Below, one piece after another: positions 1 through 9,108 of a stretch of DNA of 64,000 bases. A model generated the notes under the pieces. The model was not told where the DNA came from. It saw only the letters and a list, made by a program, of their open reading frames with translations, and did no database searches. Origin of the DNA: Gnomoniopsis sp. IMI 355080 (taxonomy: Eukaryota; Ascomycota; Sordariomycetes; Diaporthales; Gnomoniaceae); contig JAPEVC010000006.1 of NCBI GenBank assembly GCA_027946555.1, forward strand, positions 186,001-250,000, read 5' to 3'. Position 1 is the first letter of the stretch. The number at the start of each line of letters is the position of its first letter. The position numbers and the translations under genes were made by a program.

Positions 1-440
1 ATTCCCGAGCACATAATTCAGTACATTACCAGCATGTGGATGGCTATACGAGAAACCGGAGTTACTGCAACGTATTATGGGAGAGACTTGCGGTCATGTT
101 TCTTCCTTGAATGTGGTAGGTGGAAACTTTTACCACAACATGTATGATGTACCTAGGTAATTCTAGGTTGCCCAAGTATTCACAAAACCATATCAACTTC
201 AGATCCTTACCGCCTTGTGGGCTTTTCGTAGGTGTTGTCTTTTCATTCCCCCAAACCCGGGAACCCTAACCCTGGAAAGTAGTCAATTAGACGTCTACAT
301 AATACGTCCAAAGGGAGCTCGGGATTCATGATGACATCAAGTTGTCAACATCAACCGCATTTCCCACTGAAATCAAGCTTTTAAAATCCTCATTTTGCCA
401 CAGCTCATATCGATCAAAATTCTGGTCTTCCTCTGCCAAT
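1..440. other. intergenic, 5' flank of first gene
   Basis: I see no gene here. The stretch contains one exact TACCTAGGTA palindrome (150-159) and a telomere-like AACCCTAACCC string (262-272) that lies about 170 nt before the first gene and could be a promoter element. Confidence 0.5.
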
Positions 441-788
441 ATGAGTCTTCTCGTCAGACGCTCCGTAACAAGAGCATCCTCGATGAGCTACACCATAAAC
501 GCGTCACGGTCCAGGCCAATGTCGTCGGCTCAAATCAGCTACAGTAAAAGTAACAGCGCCACTTCTACGGAGGAAAATAAGCAGAGTCCCAATCTGGAAG
601 AGTCCAGTGGAACGCAGAAGCCTGTGCCAAAATTCAAAAAGAAGACAATGGCCGAATTGGATGAAGAGCTCAAGCTGAAGATGGAAGACATGTCCGGCGG
701 CGGTGGCTCAGCAGGAGTGGAGTATGAGAATGGGAAGGCTGAAGGCTTGAAAAGGGGCGTGAAGGACAACATGTTCAGAGTCATTTGA
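441..788 (+). CDS. small conserved fungal protein, probably mitochondrial
   Basis: Uninterrupted 115-residue reading frame. The start was placed at the ATG opening with MSLLVRRSVTRASS because the residues after it are rich in Arg and Ser and lack acidic residues until about residue 45, which fits a mitochondrial presequence; the frame is open further upstream but without an ATG. The C-terminal half carries a KKKTMAELDEELKLKMEDM charged stretch, then a GGGG linker and a conserved-looking tail ending KRGVKDNMFRVI. I recall small uncharacterised Pezizomycotina proteins with the same tail, but no function is known to me. A long antisense frame over the same bases is a shadow. Function: unknown; localisation is inference from the N-terminus. 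Confidence 0.6.
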   Translation: MSLLVRRSVTRASSMSYTINASRSRPMSSAQISYSKSNSATSTEENKQSPNLEESSGTQKPVPKFKKKTMAELDEELKLKMEDMSGGGGSAGVEYENGKAEGLKRGVKDNMFRVI

Positions 789-1089
789 GCGAGTCCCTTG
801 CGTGAATTGTTCCTAGAATGAACCTGTAGTTCTTCTAGCGAGAGTTCTGGTGTTCCTGGTCCTGCTGCTCGCATAGCTACCTGCCCAGACGGGTTGCCAG
901 GGTGGCGAGCTCGTGGCCCAGGAAGACGCCATTTCATGTGTCGCAACGCACCGGGCTTCACAAAGAGGAACACCGCATATTTGGCTCTGCTATAGTCCAG
1001 GCACCTACGCTTAGTTGTCCAGGAACAAGAGAAGAGACTTTCGCCATATTTACAATACATATCCACCTACCTAGCCTCGCAGCACTTGA

Positions 1090-1374
1090 GAAAGCAGAGG
1101 TACGGACGCCACCGTCGAGCGATCGAGATGCGGATATAATCCATACCATCAGATCCGGTATCAACGCAGCTGCTTCAAGCATATAGCAGCCCCAGGCCTG
1201 CTCTTGGTATATAAACAGTATGGGAGGGCAGAAGGAACCGAAAGCAGTCACTCCCGCCTGAGAAGCACTACACCGTCGAGAAGCCCTATATAAGGAGGTT
1301 AAGCACGACGTTGACAGGCTTTTAAGACTCTATCGAGGCGGTTCATCTATTCCGACGATGGAAGGGTTATAAGC
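1090..1374 (+). pseudogene. stop-interrupted coding relic, possible transposable-element fragment
   Basis: One frame reads as protein-like sequence for about 95 codons but is broken by TAG (about 1,186), TGA (about 1,260) and TAA (about 1,371). The stretch after the TGA, beginning EALHRREALYKEVKHDVDRL, is charged and looks helical. Each stop can be made from CAG, CGA or CAA by one C-to-T change, which fits repeat-induced point mutation. I do not recognise the parent protein. It is followed by a strong GC hairpin. Confidence 0.3.
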
Positions 1375-1420
1375 AGAGAAGGGAGAAGGTAAAGGGTGTT
1401 TTTATTATTGTAAGGTTAAA

Positions 1421-1442
1421 TGCAGCCTCGGGCGAGGCTGCA
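1421..1442. repeat. perfect GC-rich hairpin
   Basis: Ten-base-pair perfect inverted repeat (left arm TGCAGCCTCG, right arm CGAGGCTGCA) separated by only GG. It sits between two broken coding relics and is followed by an AT-rich palindromic run. It may be the end of an inactive element. Confidence 0.6.
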
Positions 1443-1547
1443 GCTATTAATAATATTAGAAGCCGCTATATGACGTAGAGGGGGCTTTTCGCACTACACT
1501 TAGGGACAAATTGGAGAGCACAATGCTGATATTTGGGGGCAAGCTGA

Positions 1548-2156
1548 AGTGCTCGCGTTTCCCAAAATGAGACTGCCACACACTCGCTGGTGGATATCAT
1601 GGAGGAATCGTTGCTGAACGCCACCATCAGCTTGATGAGTAAGGCGTCTCTAAAGTACATAACTCTAATTTCTCAATTTCCCGTTCTCAAAAGCAACATT
1701 GGCAATTACTGATGTCTAGACGACAACAGTCCAAACTACAAGTCAATTTACGCACCAAAGGATCCAGTGCAGGTAAAAACCTGGACGACCCAAGTGGTCT
1801 ACCAATACTCGCCTCAAATCCTCTGGATCCCATACGGAGTCGCCATCGGGCTTTCGACCCTGAGTATGCTAGCGGCGTCCGTCGTCATTGTAAAAGCCAA
1901 GGCAGCCTACAGCAGCCAGTTTTCGACGTTTCTGCGCGTTGGGGAGACCGTGGTTGGACCTGTTCAGATCGCACCAGAGGATACAAGCGGCAAAGATCCT
2001 CTTCCTACATATCTCAAACAAACGACGATTCATTTTCCCCAGGAGAACACGCCTACTTCGTCTTTAGCAAGAGGAAACACGGCGTCGAGCACTGAGAGCT
2101 TGCAAATGGAACGAGTGCGTCTGTATCGGAGAAGTAATCCACCATCAGTGGATTGA
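1548..2156 (+). pseudogene. C-terminal fragment of a fungal multi-pass membrane protein
   Basis: Two exons, about 1,548-1,654 and 1,730-2,156, join in frame across a 75-nt intron with a CTGAT branch-like site. The product would read through MEESLLNATISLMSK to a hydrophobic segment of about 20 residues (IPYGVAIGLSTLSMLAASVV) and a Ser/Thr-rich tail. Extracellular Asn-x-Thr loop, last membrane helix and soluble tail are the usual C-terminus of large fungal membrane proteins of the DUF3176 kind. The frame is closed by TGA at 1,545-1,547 and I find no upstream exons, so the gene seems to have lost its 5' part. A short intact gene with an unseen first exon is the alternative. Confidence 0.4.
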
Positions 2157-4449
2157 CTTCGTTGACCTTTTGGTGTAACGGTCTATAGAGTCTGGTTTCT
2201 ATTTCGCCACAACTCTGCGCACTGTCGATAGGGGTTCCTAAGCCCGAATAGCTTCAAACTTTTCAGGGTCAATAATTACACGTTATACTGGGTCAACTCC
2301 AGAAAAACTCTGGTTTATACCCAGAACTTCCTCTGCTCCTTCCTCTCCTTCTTCACTGATATGCTGTCTTTCTCCTTATATTTTGCTACTCATGTCCGCT
2401 TTACAGCACCCTCGACCTACCATCACACACCAACTACTACGTAGAGCAAATTAACAACACTCTGCAAGGGGCCGCATGTGATGCTGATGATGGTAGCATG
2501 ATGAATGTTTGTTCGTACCCTTCTCTAGACTCTGGGATATCTTTAAAAGGGCTCAATAACTTCTCGCAATGCTCCGATATTTATCAACGGCTTGCGTCTT
2601 ATTGCATCAAGTCTACTTAAAAAAACCAGATACGAAACCCCGTGGTACTTGGTTGTATAAGCTGTCAAAAGCATATTTCAAGAACCGTACGTAAATGCTG
2701 GATCAAGAGTCAGACTCTGATATGAGGTGTGAAATATCTAGGTAAGCATATGGATTCGTACCACGAATTCCTGTTTGGGTCGTGTGTCCTTTCTTTGTCA
2801 AGCAGCAGGACAAGCACAGCTGCAAGTGCCGGAACAGGAAGTAGCAAAGAAAGGATAGCAACAATACCTCTCCAAGGATTGTTAATGTTTTTCAATTCCA
2901 TTCTCAAACAAAAGAAATTCATGAATTACCCTAGGCCTCATCTTGTGTCCTTATCATTTGCACTGTTTACATTGGTCCGCGCACAATATCGTTTCATGGC
3001 TTGGCGAACACTGTAGGTCCATCACTTACCCACATACAGTTCACCATAGACTCTCTACTCAACTACAGCCCCATCGAAGACTTCCTTGGCAGAAAAAAAA
3101 GAATGCCGAGAGTACTCTCATCCTTTTGGTGGAGTAGGGTAGTAGCGGAAGTACGAATGCTATGTACAGGTCTGTTCTTCATAGGAATCATGGTCAGGGT
3201 GATCGCCATGCTCGGCTCAGACTCTCATTCCATACTACCTACTCCATTGGTATTGAATTCGGATATCGTATCCTTCGTGGTGTTTTGGGTAGGTAAGATA
3301 TAAGATTTCTCGTGCACAGTCGACGTGCTGATCAACATGTACTATCAGGCCTGGCTCCGTTTTACCTTTCTTCTTGTTACGGCGTTCACTTCGTGGGCCT
3401 TGGCGTTGCATTGCACGAATGGAAATGACCAAAATTTTCAGCCTACAGGCACGGCCCCTGCCAGCAGAGTGTCATTTCCAAATACACGGGTACAAATGTG
3501 GAGAGCCCCGCGGCGGACAACAACGCGAGCTGGTTGTAACGTAGCTTCGGACGCGAAGCTGAGGCGTAGGAAATCGACGCGTATGACCGTGCCCACCGAG
3601 CTTGATGCTTCGGATTGATACAAGGTGGGTAGCCCGTGCTTTCTATGCTTTGCAGCTGAGAGGCTCGGATGCCACCCGGAATGTCAAGGAAAGACATGAA
3701 ACAACTTTGAAAGAGGCTGGAGGATCCCAAAATCGGGCGCCTTGGAAGGCCCGGCTCTGTAAACTCAAGGGTGGGGTATATTAAATTAAAGGTCAGCTGT
3801 GCCATTCATTGCCTTGGTATGCACAGCATCCAAAGTATAATAAAAGTCAATTCTTACCCTGAAAGACAACAGCTGTCGCTACGACCCAAGCCCGAAGCTG
3901 ACGATGTACTTGGATCTGATCTTACAGCTTTTGGGGCATCTTCGAGGTGTGCTGAGCGCAAAACTTGGTCCCGCTTCCGTCCTCGTCAAGGTTAGCGGGT
4001 CTGGCCGGGTAATCTGCCACTCGAAGTATGTTCAGTCGATCATATAGCTTTCCAATAGCCAAAATTTTGCTTGGTCGGCCGTTACATGTAATTCCCCATA
4101 TGCAGGTCCGGTCACCATGGCCGTGCGGCCGCAACAGCCGCCGTGTCTCGATGCTGAGTACATAGTGATAGGTTGCGTGTATGCGTCTGTCGTCTATACC
4201 AGAGCCAAGTCTGCTGTTAAGGTTTAAGAATTTTCAGGTATGAATTTTAGAAAGGGTGTCGCGTTTCTGTCACGTTCTTACGGGACATATCCTCGAGACT
4301 TGCGAGCAGCCAGTCACCGCTCAGGCATAAAACCAGCCTGCCCAGCTTCGTATTAAGTTCACATGTCACCTCATCATTTTTCGTCATTATTTTCACACGT
4401 TCCGGGGAGGCGGGATAGCTTTGGGTGAGAATAGGCTATTCCTGAGGTT
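2157..4449. other. intergenic, weak coding signals only
   Basis: About 2.3 kb without a gene I can support. It contains a reverse-strand frame with one hydrophobic stretch (2,710-2,922) and a possible small secreted protein (3,337-3,618), both listed elsewhere. The rest shows no domain, splice pattern or RNA gene. Confidence 0.4.
3337..3618 (+). CDS. possible small secreted protein
   Basis: A 93-residue frame begins MYYQAWLRFTFLLVTAFTSW and continues ALA-L-H-C, which reads as a signal peptide with a basic N-region, a hydrophobic core and an AxA cleavage site near residue 24. The mature part is basic (several RR and RRR runs) with only two cysteines. No family is recognised, and the mature part may contain an unrecognised intron at a GTACAA site. 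Weak call: random frames of this length occur in intergenic DNA. Confidence 0.2.
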   Translation: MYYQAWLRFTFLLVTAFTSWALALHCTNGNDQNFQPTGTAPASRVSFPNTRVQMWRAPRRTTTRAGCNVASDAKLRRRKSTRMTVPTELDASD

Positions 4450-4629
4450 ATGCTTTGGATGCCCAACTCACCTGCAGCCACCGAGAGCAAGCCTATATTC
4501 ATTTTTTTCTTAACTGATTGCACACCGATCATCAATATTCTACTCGACTCTACATTGCTTTCATTGAGGCTACTAATACCAGTGACACATATCCTACATA
4601 AGATCATGTTTTGCATTCTGGGGCCTGAA

Positions 4630-6371
4630 ATGGGCCTCGGCGACCCTCAACTCGCAGGACGCACCCTGCGGAGCAGATTCAGTAGCAGCAAGTTGAAGGA
4701 TTCGATGCAGGTCAACCAGGAGAATCCGAGTCCCGACCGTTCGCGTGGCCACAGAACCCTGGGTTCCTTGATTTCATACAATTATGGCTCTGTCAAATCA
4801 TCAGTGAAGAGAGCCACCAGTGTGAGGGTCACTAAGCGAGAAAGGAAGATAACAAAGGCTCAAGACATCTTCCCCAGCTATCAGGAGAGGTAGGTCGCAA
4901 GAATAGGCTCTGCACCTTTCATTATAAGTTTACCGGTCTGATATACTCCACAAGTGCTCGTCGGTTGAACACACCGGATTTCAGAAGCCTTGAAGGCGAA
5001 CGGTCTGTTTCCAACGCGACAGCTGGTCGTGCCACGACACCTAGCAATACGCTAAGCCTCGACAAGCCACTTCCTGCAACACCAGATGATCGAAATGAGG
5101 TTGAGAATGATGTTCTCGTTCAAGACTTTGAGGGCTACCTCGACATTTTGGCATATCTACAACGTGGCCTGCCCTCTAGGCCAAAGGTCGAACAAGGACC
5201 AAGGCCTGAAAGAGGAACCTCACCCGCTCCTGTCCAAGCAGTCCTCACGCCGGCGCCTAAAGAGGAAGAGTGGATGTCCACTCGCCCGGTAAGCCAAACA
5301 AGCTCATACAAAACAGTATCAGCTGCCAGTGATGAGCTTCGCCGTCTCAAGAGCCTATCCCCTTCCGGTGCTCCCACAAGGTGTACTTCGGTTAGTGAGA
5401 ACACAGTCACGCCAAAATCCTCGCGTGAGTCAGAATGGGGCATGCGTGGGGGCAAAACCGCCTTACCTGGTCTTGGCTTCGCATCGAGGATCGAGGAGGT
5501 TAGTGAGCCTGGAACCGCGTCGCCAGTATTGACTCCGGACCGTAGAAGCACATCTGTGCCACAAGTGTGCTACCATTGTGGCCGTGATCCCACTGGAAAG
5601 GATGTAAAGGACATGACCGGTACTCCCACAACCGTCCTAGAGATGTCCAAGTTCCATAATCTCTCCGAAGCGGATTTGAGGAAAAGCCGGGGTCCCGTCA
5701 TCACAGCAAAGGATGCTCAAGGACAACGATACGCCCTTTACCCAGAAACGTCTTACTATAAAGCCTTGGAAGATGCAGAGGACGCAAAAGACAAGATGCC
5801 CAAGACTCCTGAGAATGCAGAGTTCATCGACTTTTCTAGTCCAGTTGCCAGACCGTCAAATCCGGATCCCTACGCGACTACCTACTCTTCACCTGACGAG
5901 TTGCCGAAGCAAAGACAGCGGGCCGAGATCGAGATTGAGAATGCAGCAGAGGTCTATGAGGACACAGACGCCACCCCTCCATCTAATTGGAGATCTGGAG
6001 CATCCGTCCTCAAAGAAGTCCCGGAGCCCGACCCTTCTTCAACGGGCAGCGAATCTCCCTCATTCCGGCCAGGGCAAAACGAGACCACAGAAATTGAGAC
6101 AGAGGCCACGCCTGATAGAAGCTTTTGGAAGAATCCTGAAGGGGTCATATTAGTTTACCAGGGCGTCGAAGTGGGAGGCAAGGAGCTTGTCTATGGCGCG
6201 GATATCAACTACCTGGGGTCCTTCTACGACGACGACGAAGGCAGTTCTGGACTGGGGAGTACCGGAGAAAGCAGCCACGACTTGGTTGGCACTGGATCTG
6301 GGCTCGCGGTGATTCCTGAGTGTGGAAGTTCCGATGATCTGTGGGACGACGAAGCCTTTGACGCCCGTTGA
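4630..6371 (+). CDS. hypothetical protein, 558 residues, disordered with an acidic C-terminus
   Basis: Two exons, 4,630-4,889 and 4,955-6,371, joined across a 65-nt intron (GTAGGT..CAAG) that keeps frame. The ATG at 4,630 (MGLGDPQLAGRTLRSRFSSS) is preferred; in-frame ATGs at 4,606 and 4,450 would add 8 or 60 residues. The N-terminal third is basic and Ser-rich, the middle is Pro/Ser/Thr-rich and probably unstructured. A short island has one CYHCGR pair of cysteines followed by a conserved-looking SKFHNLSEADLRKSR segment. The C-terminus has an ordered stretch (ILVYQGVEVGGKELVYGADI) and ends in clusters of Asp, Glu, Gly and Ser. There is no signal peptide or membrane helix. I do not recognise it; low-complexity proteins of this type are common in Sordariomycetes. 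Confidence 0.6.
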
Positions 6372-6635
6372 AGCAAAGTCACAGGACAGCAGACTTATCT
6401 CTGCTCCAGCTGGCACCATACAACATCCGTCCTCGCACAGCACAATGATAGCGATACGACGATGCCCTGTTCTGATATGGGACTGAGCTTGGGGACTGAT
6501 GGAATCGCACAAGTCCTTACTTTCAGTGGTCTTTTCTGGGATGTCGCGGAATATTGAAGATGATATCCACTGTCTGCTCAGCCTGGTGGGCCCGGTTCAA
6601 GTGAGCCCGGAGAAAAAAGTTGTATCCGAGAGGCC

Positions 6636-8240
6636 ATGCCGGCCCGACCCGGACTCGCAGGGGACGGCGATTCGGGTCCAGGCTCACACCCCTCGTCTTC
6701 GCATGTTCCCCATCCGCGTTGCCTCGACCTGGTGCTGGGTATCTGCACTCTGCCCTGGTGCTTCGCATTTGGTTGTAATAAGGCAAAGGATGGGGCCACA
6801 GTCACCTCCGCTCCGGTCCGGGGCTTCCGGCAGCTCTGGATCCAGCCGTCGGGCAACGTGAGCCCCCCGCTTAACGAATTCCGAACCAGGGACATCATAT
6901 CTAAAACCAAAGTAATAAACATTAGTGGCGAGACGATTCCGGATGCGCTCTCTGTCGAAGAATATGGCAGGCTGTTTAATGCATATCGAGAAGGAAGTGC
7001 GTCCTCTTATCAGTCCCCGTGACTTTGCTGATTCTGACCGGTGCCTTCTTTTATAGAATATCTCCTGCCGAATGATGGGGTATGTTACCATTGAGACGTT
7101 CCCAATCTTACCCCCCCCCCTTTTTTTTTGCCATCCAGAAAAGAGAGCGAATATCATAAGAATGCGGAAGCTGATGAAGCTTAGGAGGAACAAGATCGAT
7201 TAGGTATGCGCGATGCAACCTTTCAGCATGCTTCTACCCACGCTTGATCAAAACGTCGCTCCTTTCACAAAACTCAAGTTGACGTCTTTGGTTTCTGATG
7301 TAGACCTCCAACATCATCAGTGGCTACTGCTGCTAGGAGGCAATCTCTCTCTTGTCCCTTTTGTTTCTGATCCGCTTGAGGTCCTCGATATCGGCACAGG
7401 TACTGGAATCTGGGCTAAGCAATTCGCAAGAAAGCATCCAAGATCCAATGTAATCGGTACAGACCTAAGCCTTATTCAAACTAACGTCAATGTCCCTTCC
7501 AATTGCACCTTCGTGCGCGAAGATAGCGAGGAGCTCTGGGTGTTTGATAAGAAATTCGACTACATCCACTGGCGGCTGATGTTGACCTGCTTCAATGACT
7601 TCCGGGGGATGATCGGGAAAATCTTCGAGAACCTCAATCCTGGTGGTTGTAAGTATTTGAATAACTCCCTCGCTTGCGTGGTAGCTCTTATCAAGAGAAA
7701 TCAAGCTCAGATCTCGACAAAATCTAGGGGCCGAGTTTCAGGAAGCCAGCTTCGATCTTATACCCGCGGATGAAGCGGCTGCAGCAGTACTTCACGGATC
7801 TGCTCTTGAGCAATGCTTCAAATACGCACTCGAAGCTGGGAGAAGGATGGGTCGCGACTTCGAGGCTCCCCGAAAATTGAAGAAAGCGATGATTGAGGCT
7901 GGTTTTGTGGACGTCATCGAGAAACAGATTCTGGCTCCGGTGAATTCCTGGCCACTCGACCCCAAGGACAGAACGATTGGCAACTGGGTCTGTTTGAACG
8001 GCCTGAGGGCCGCAGAGAGTCTTGGCAAGGTCATGATAGTCGGGGGCCTTGCGGAAGAGGATGCACCTGCTTTAATCCAAGAAATCAGGCATGACCTGAC
8101 GAACGCTAGCATGCGTGTTTATGAGCCTCGTAAGTGCCTACCGTTCATACAACACTCGTCATATCAGATCTTGGTTACTGAAGGAGTCTGTAGAATATGT
8201 GGTGTACGGACGGAAACCATTTGTCGAAGCTGAGGAGTAG
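6636..8240 (+). CDS. LaeA-type SAM-dependent methyltransferase
   Basis: Class I methyltransferase fold of the LaeA-like family, whose members act in the nucleus or cytosol and are often tied to secondary metabolism. Exons that keep frame: to 6,996; 7,057-7,079; 7,185-7,203; 7,304-7,648; 7,728-8,129; 8,194-8,240. Spliced, they give the family order: SVEEYGRLFNAY, KYLLPNDG-EEQDRLDLQHH, motif I VLDIGTGTGIWAKQFA, acidic strand-2 end VIGTDLS, then FDYIHWRLML, LNPGGWAEFQEASF and a C-terminal VVYGRKPF. Two consecutive exons are only 23 and 19 nt, and the intron between them contains C10T9. The 5' end is uncertain: the ATG at 6,636 is simply the first in frame, the sequence before NISGETIPDAL is not family-like, and an upstream exon is possible. 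Catalytic core looks intact. Confidence 0.75.
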
Positions 8241-8410
8241 AGATACGTGTGATATTGTTACGCCAGCTACAGAACCTCGAGCCGATCAATGGTGCCATAG
8301 TCTAGTCAAGTTACTCCTTTCCTTTGTGACTCAGATCCTAGTCTCTTTTCCCTTTTATATATATCAATATTGGCATTTAAAAGCCGCACTGCTATGTGAT
8401 AGCGCCTCCT

Positions 8411-8464
8411 TTACACGGTAGTAGTTCCACAGTTGGCTACCTACCTAAGTAGGCAGCCACTTTA
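8411..8464 (+). repeat. short interspersed repeat, copy 1 with palindromic insert
   Basis: Shares TCCACAGTTG and AGGCAGCCACTTT, in the same order, with 16,319-16,360. Between these blocks this copy carries an extra CTACCTACCTAAGT-like segment that copy 2 lacks. Two other differences just upstream (GTAGTAGTTCC here, GTAGCAGCTCC there) are C-to-T. Confidence 0.5.
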
Positions 8465-8702
8465 TGCATAATATTGGAGAAACAAAAGCATGGCTCTGGA
8501 GTAAACTGTTGTATTGATAGTAAGAATCCTGTTCTGTGGGAAAACCTTGCTGCCGGCAGCTGGACGAAAACCACATCCAGAATCCAAGCCCTTCTAATAA
8601 AGAGATTCGAGCAATAAAAAAGAACAACCTTGAAGACATTCGAAAATCAACAAACAACCACATCATTAAGTGTTTTCCTCTCCCCTCATACTGCGTATTA
8701 AT

Positions 8703-8785
8703 CCCCCCCCCCTTTTTTTTTTTTTTTTTTTTCCCCTTTTTTTTTTCCTGGTTTTTTTCCTTTTTTTTTCCTGGTTTTTTTTTTG
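8703..8785. repeat. C/T homopolymer tract
   Basis: Runs of C (10) and T (up to 20) broken only by CCCC and CCTGG. Simple-sequence tract, possibly length-unstable. Confidence 0.8.
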
Positions 8786-9108
8786 GTATAAGAAAAGAAA
8801 ACCGACGATTCCGCAGGTGTTCGTGATCACCTTCCTTGTAAAAACCTATCACTATTAGCCCTGACTTTCATCAGATCATGAATCCATATATACAAGACAG
8901 ATTTTCTAAACGTTCGAAACAGAATAGCAAAGGGAAGATGTAATGTTGAAAGAGTAGCAAAGCGAGTGTTTGGAGAATTGAAGCATTTGCAGGCTGGCCG
9001 CAAGGATAGAGAGGACTCCGTCAGTGTACGAAGTTAAGCCTGAGAACCCTCGAGCTCTGACTCAACGAACAACCTAGAGAGATATCACCTGTGTCAGCGC
9101 TCCACTCC

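Larger units (their letters stand above)
8241..9108. other. intergenic with pyrimidine tract
   Basis: No gene seen. It contains one copy of a short interspersed repeat (8,411-8,464) and an 83-nt C/T homopolymer tract. The lysine-rich or phenylalanine-rich frames that cross the tract are artefacts of its composition. Confidence 0.5.

Noticed and set aside
2710..2922. Reverse frame with a 22-residue hydrophobic segment, like the first helix of a membrane protein
   Set aside because: No continuation exon, splice site or second helix was found; one hydrophobic stretch in a 70-codon frame is weak evidence.
8445..8858. Lysine-rich (reverse) and phenylalanine-rich (forward) frames
   Set aside because: They are readings of the C/T homopolymer tract, not genes.
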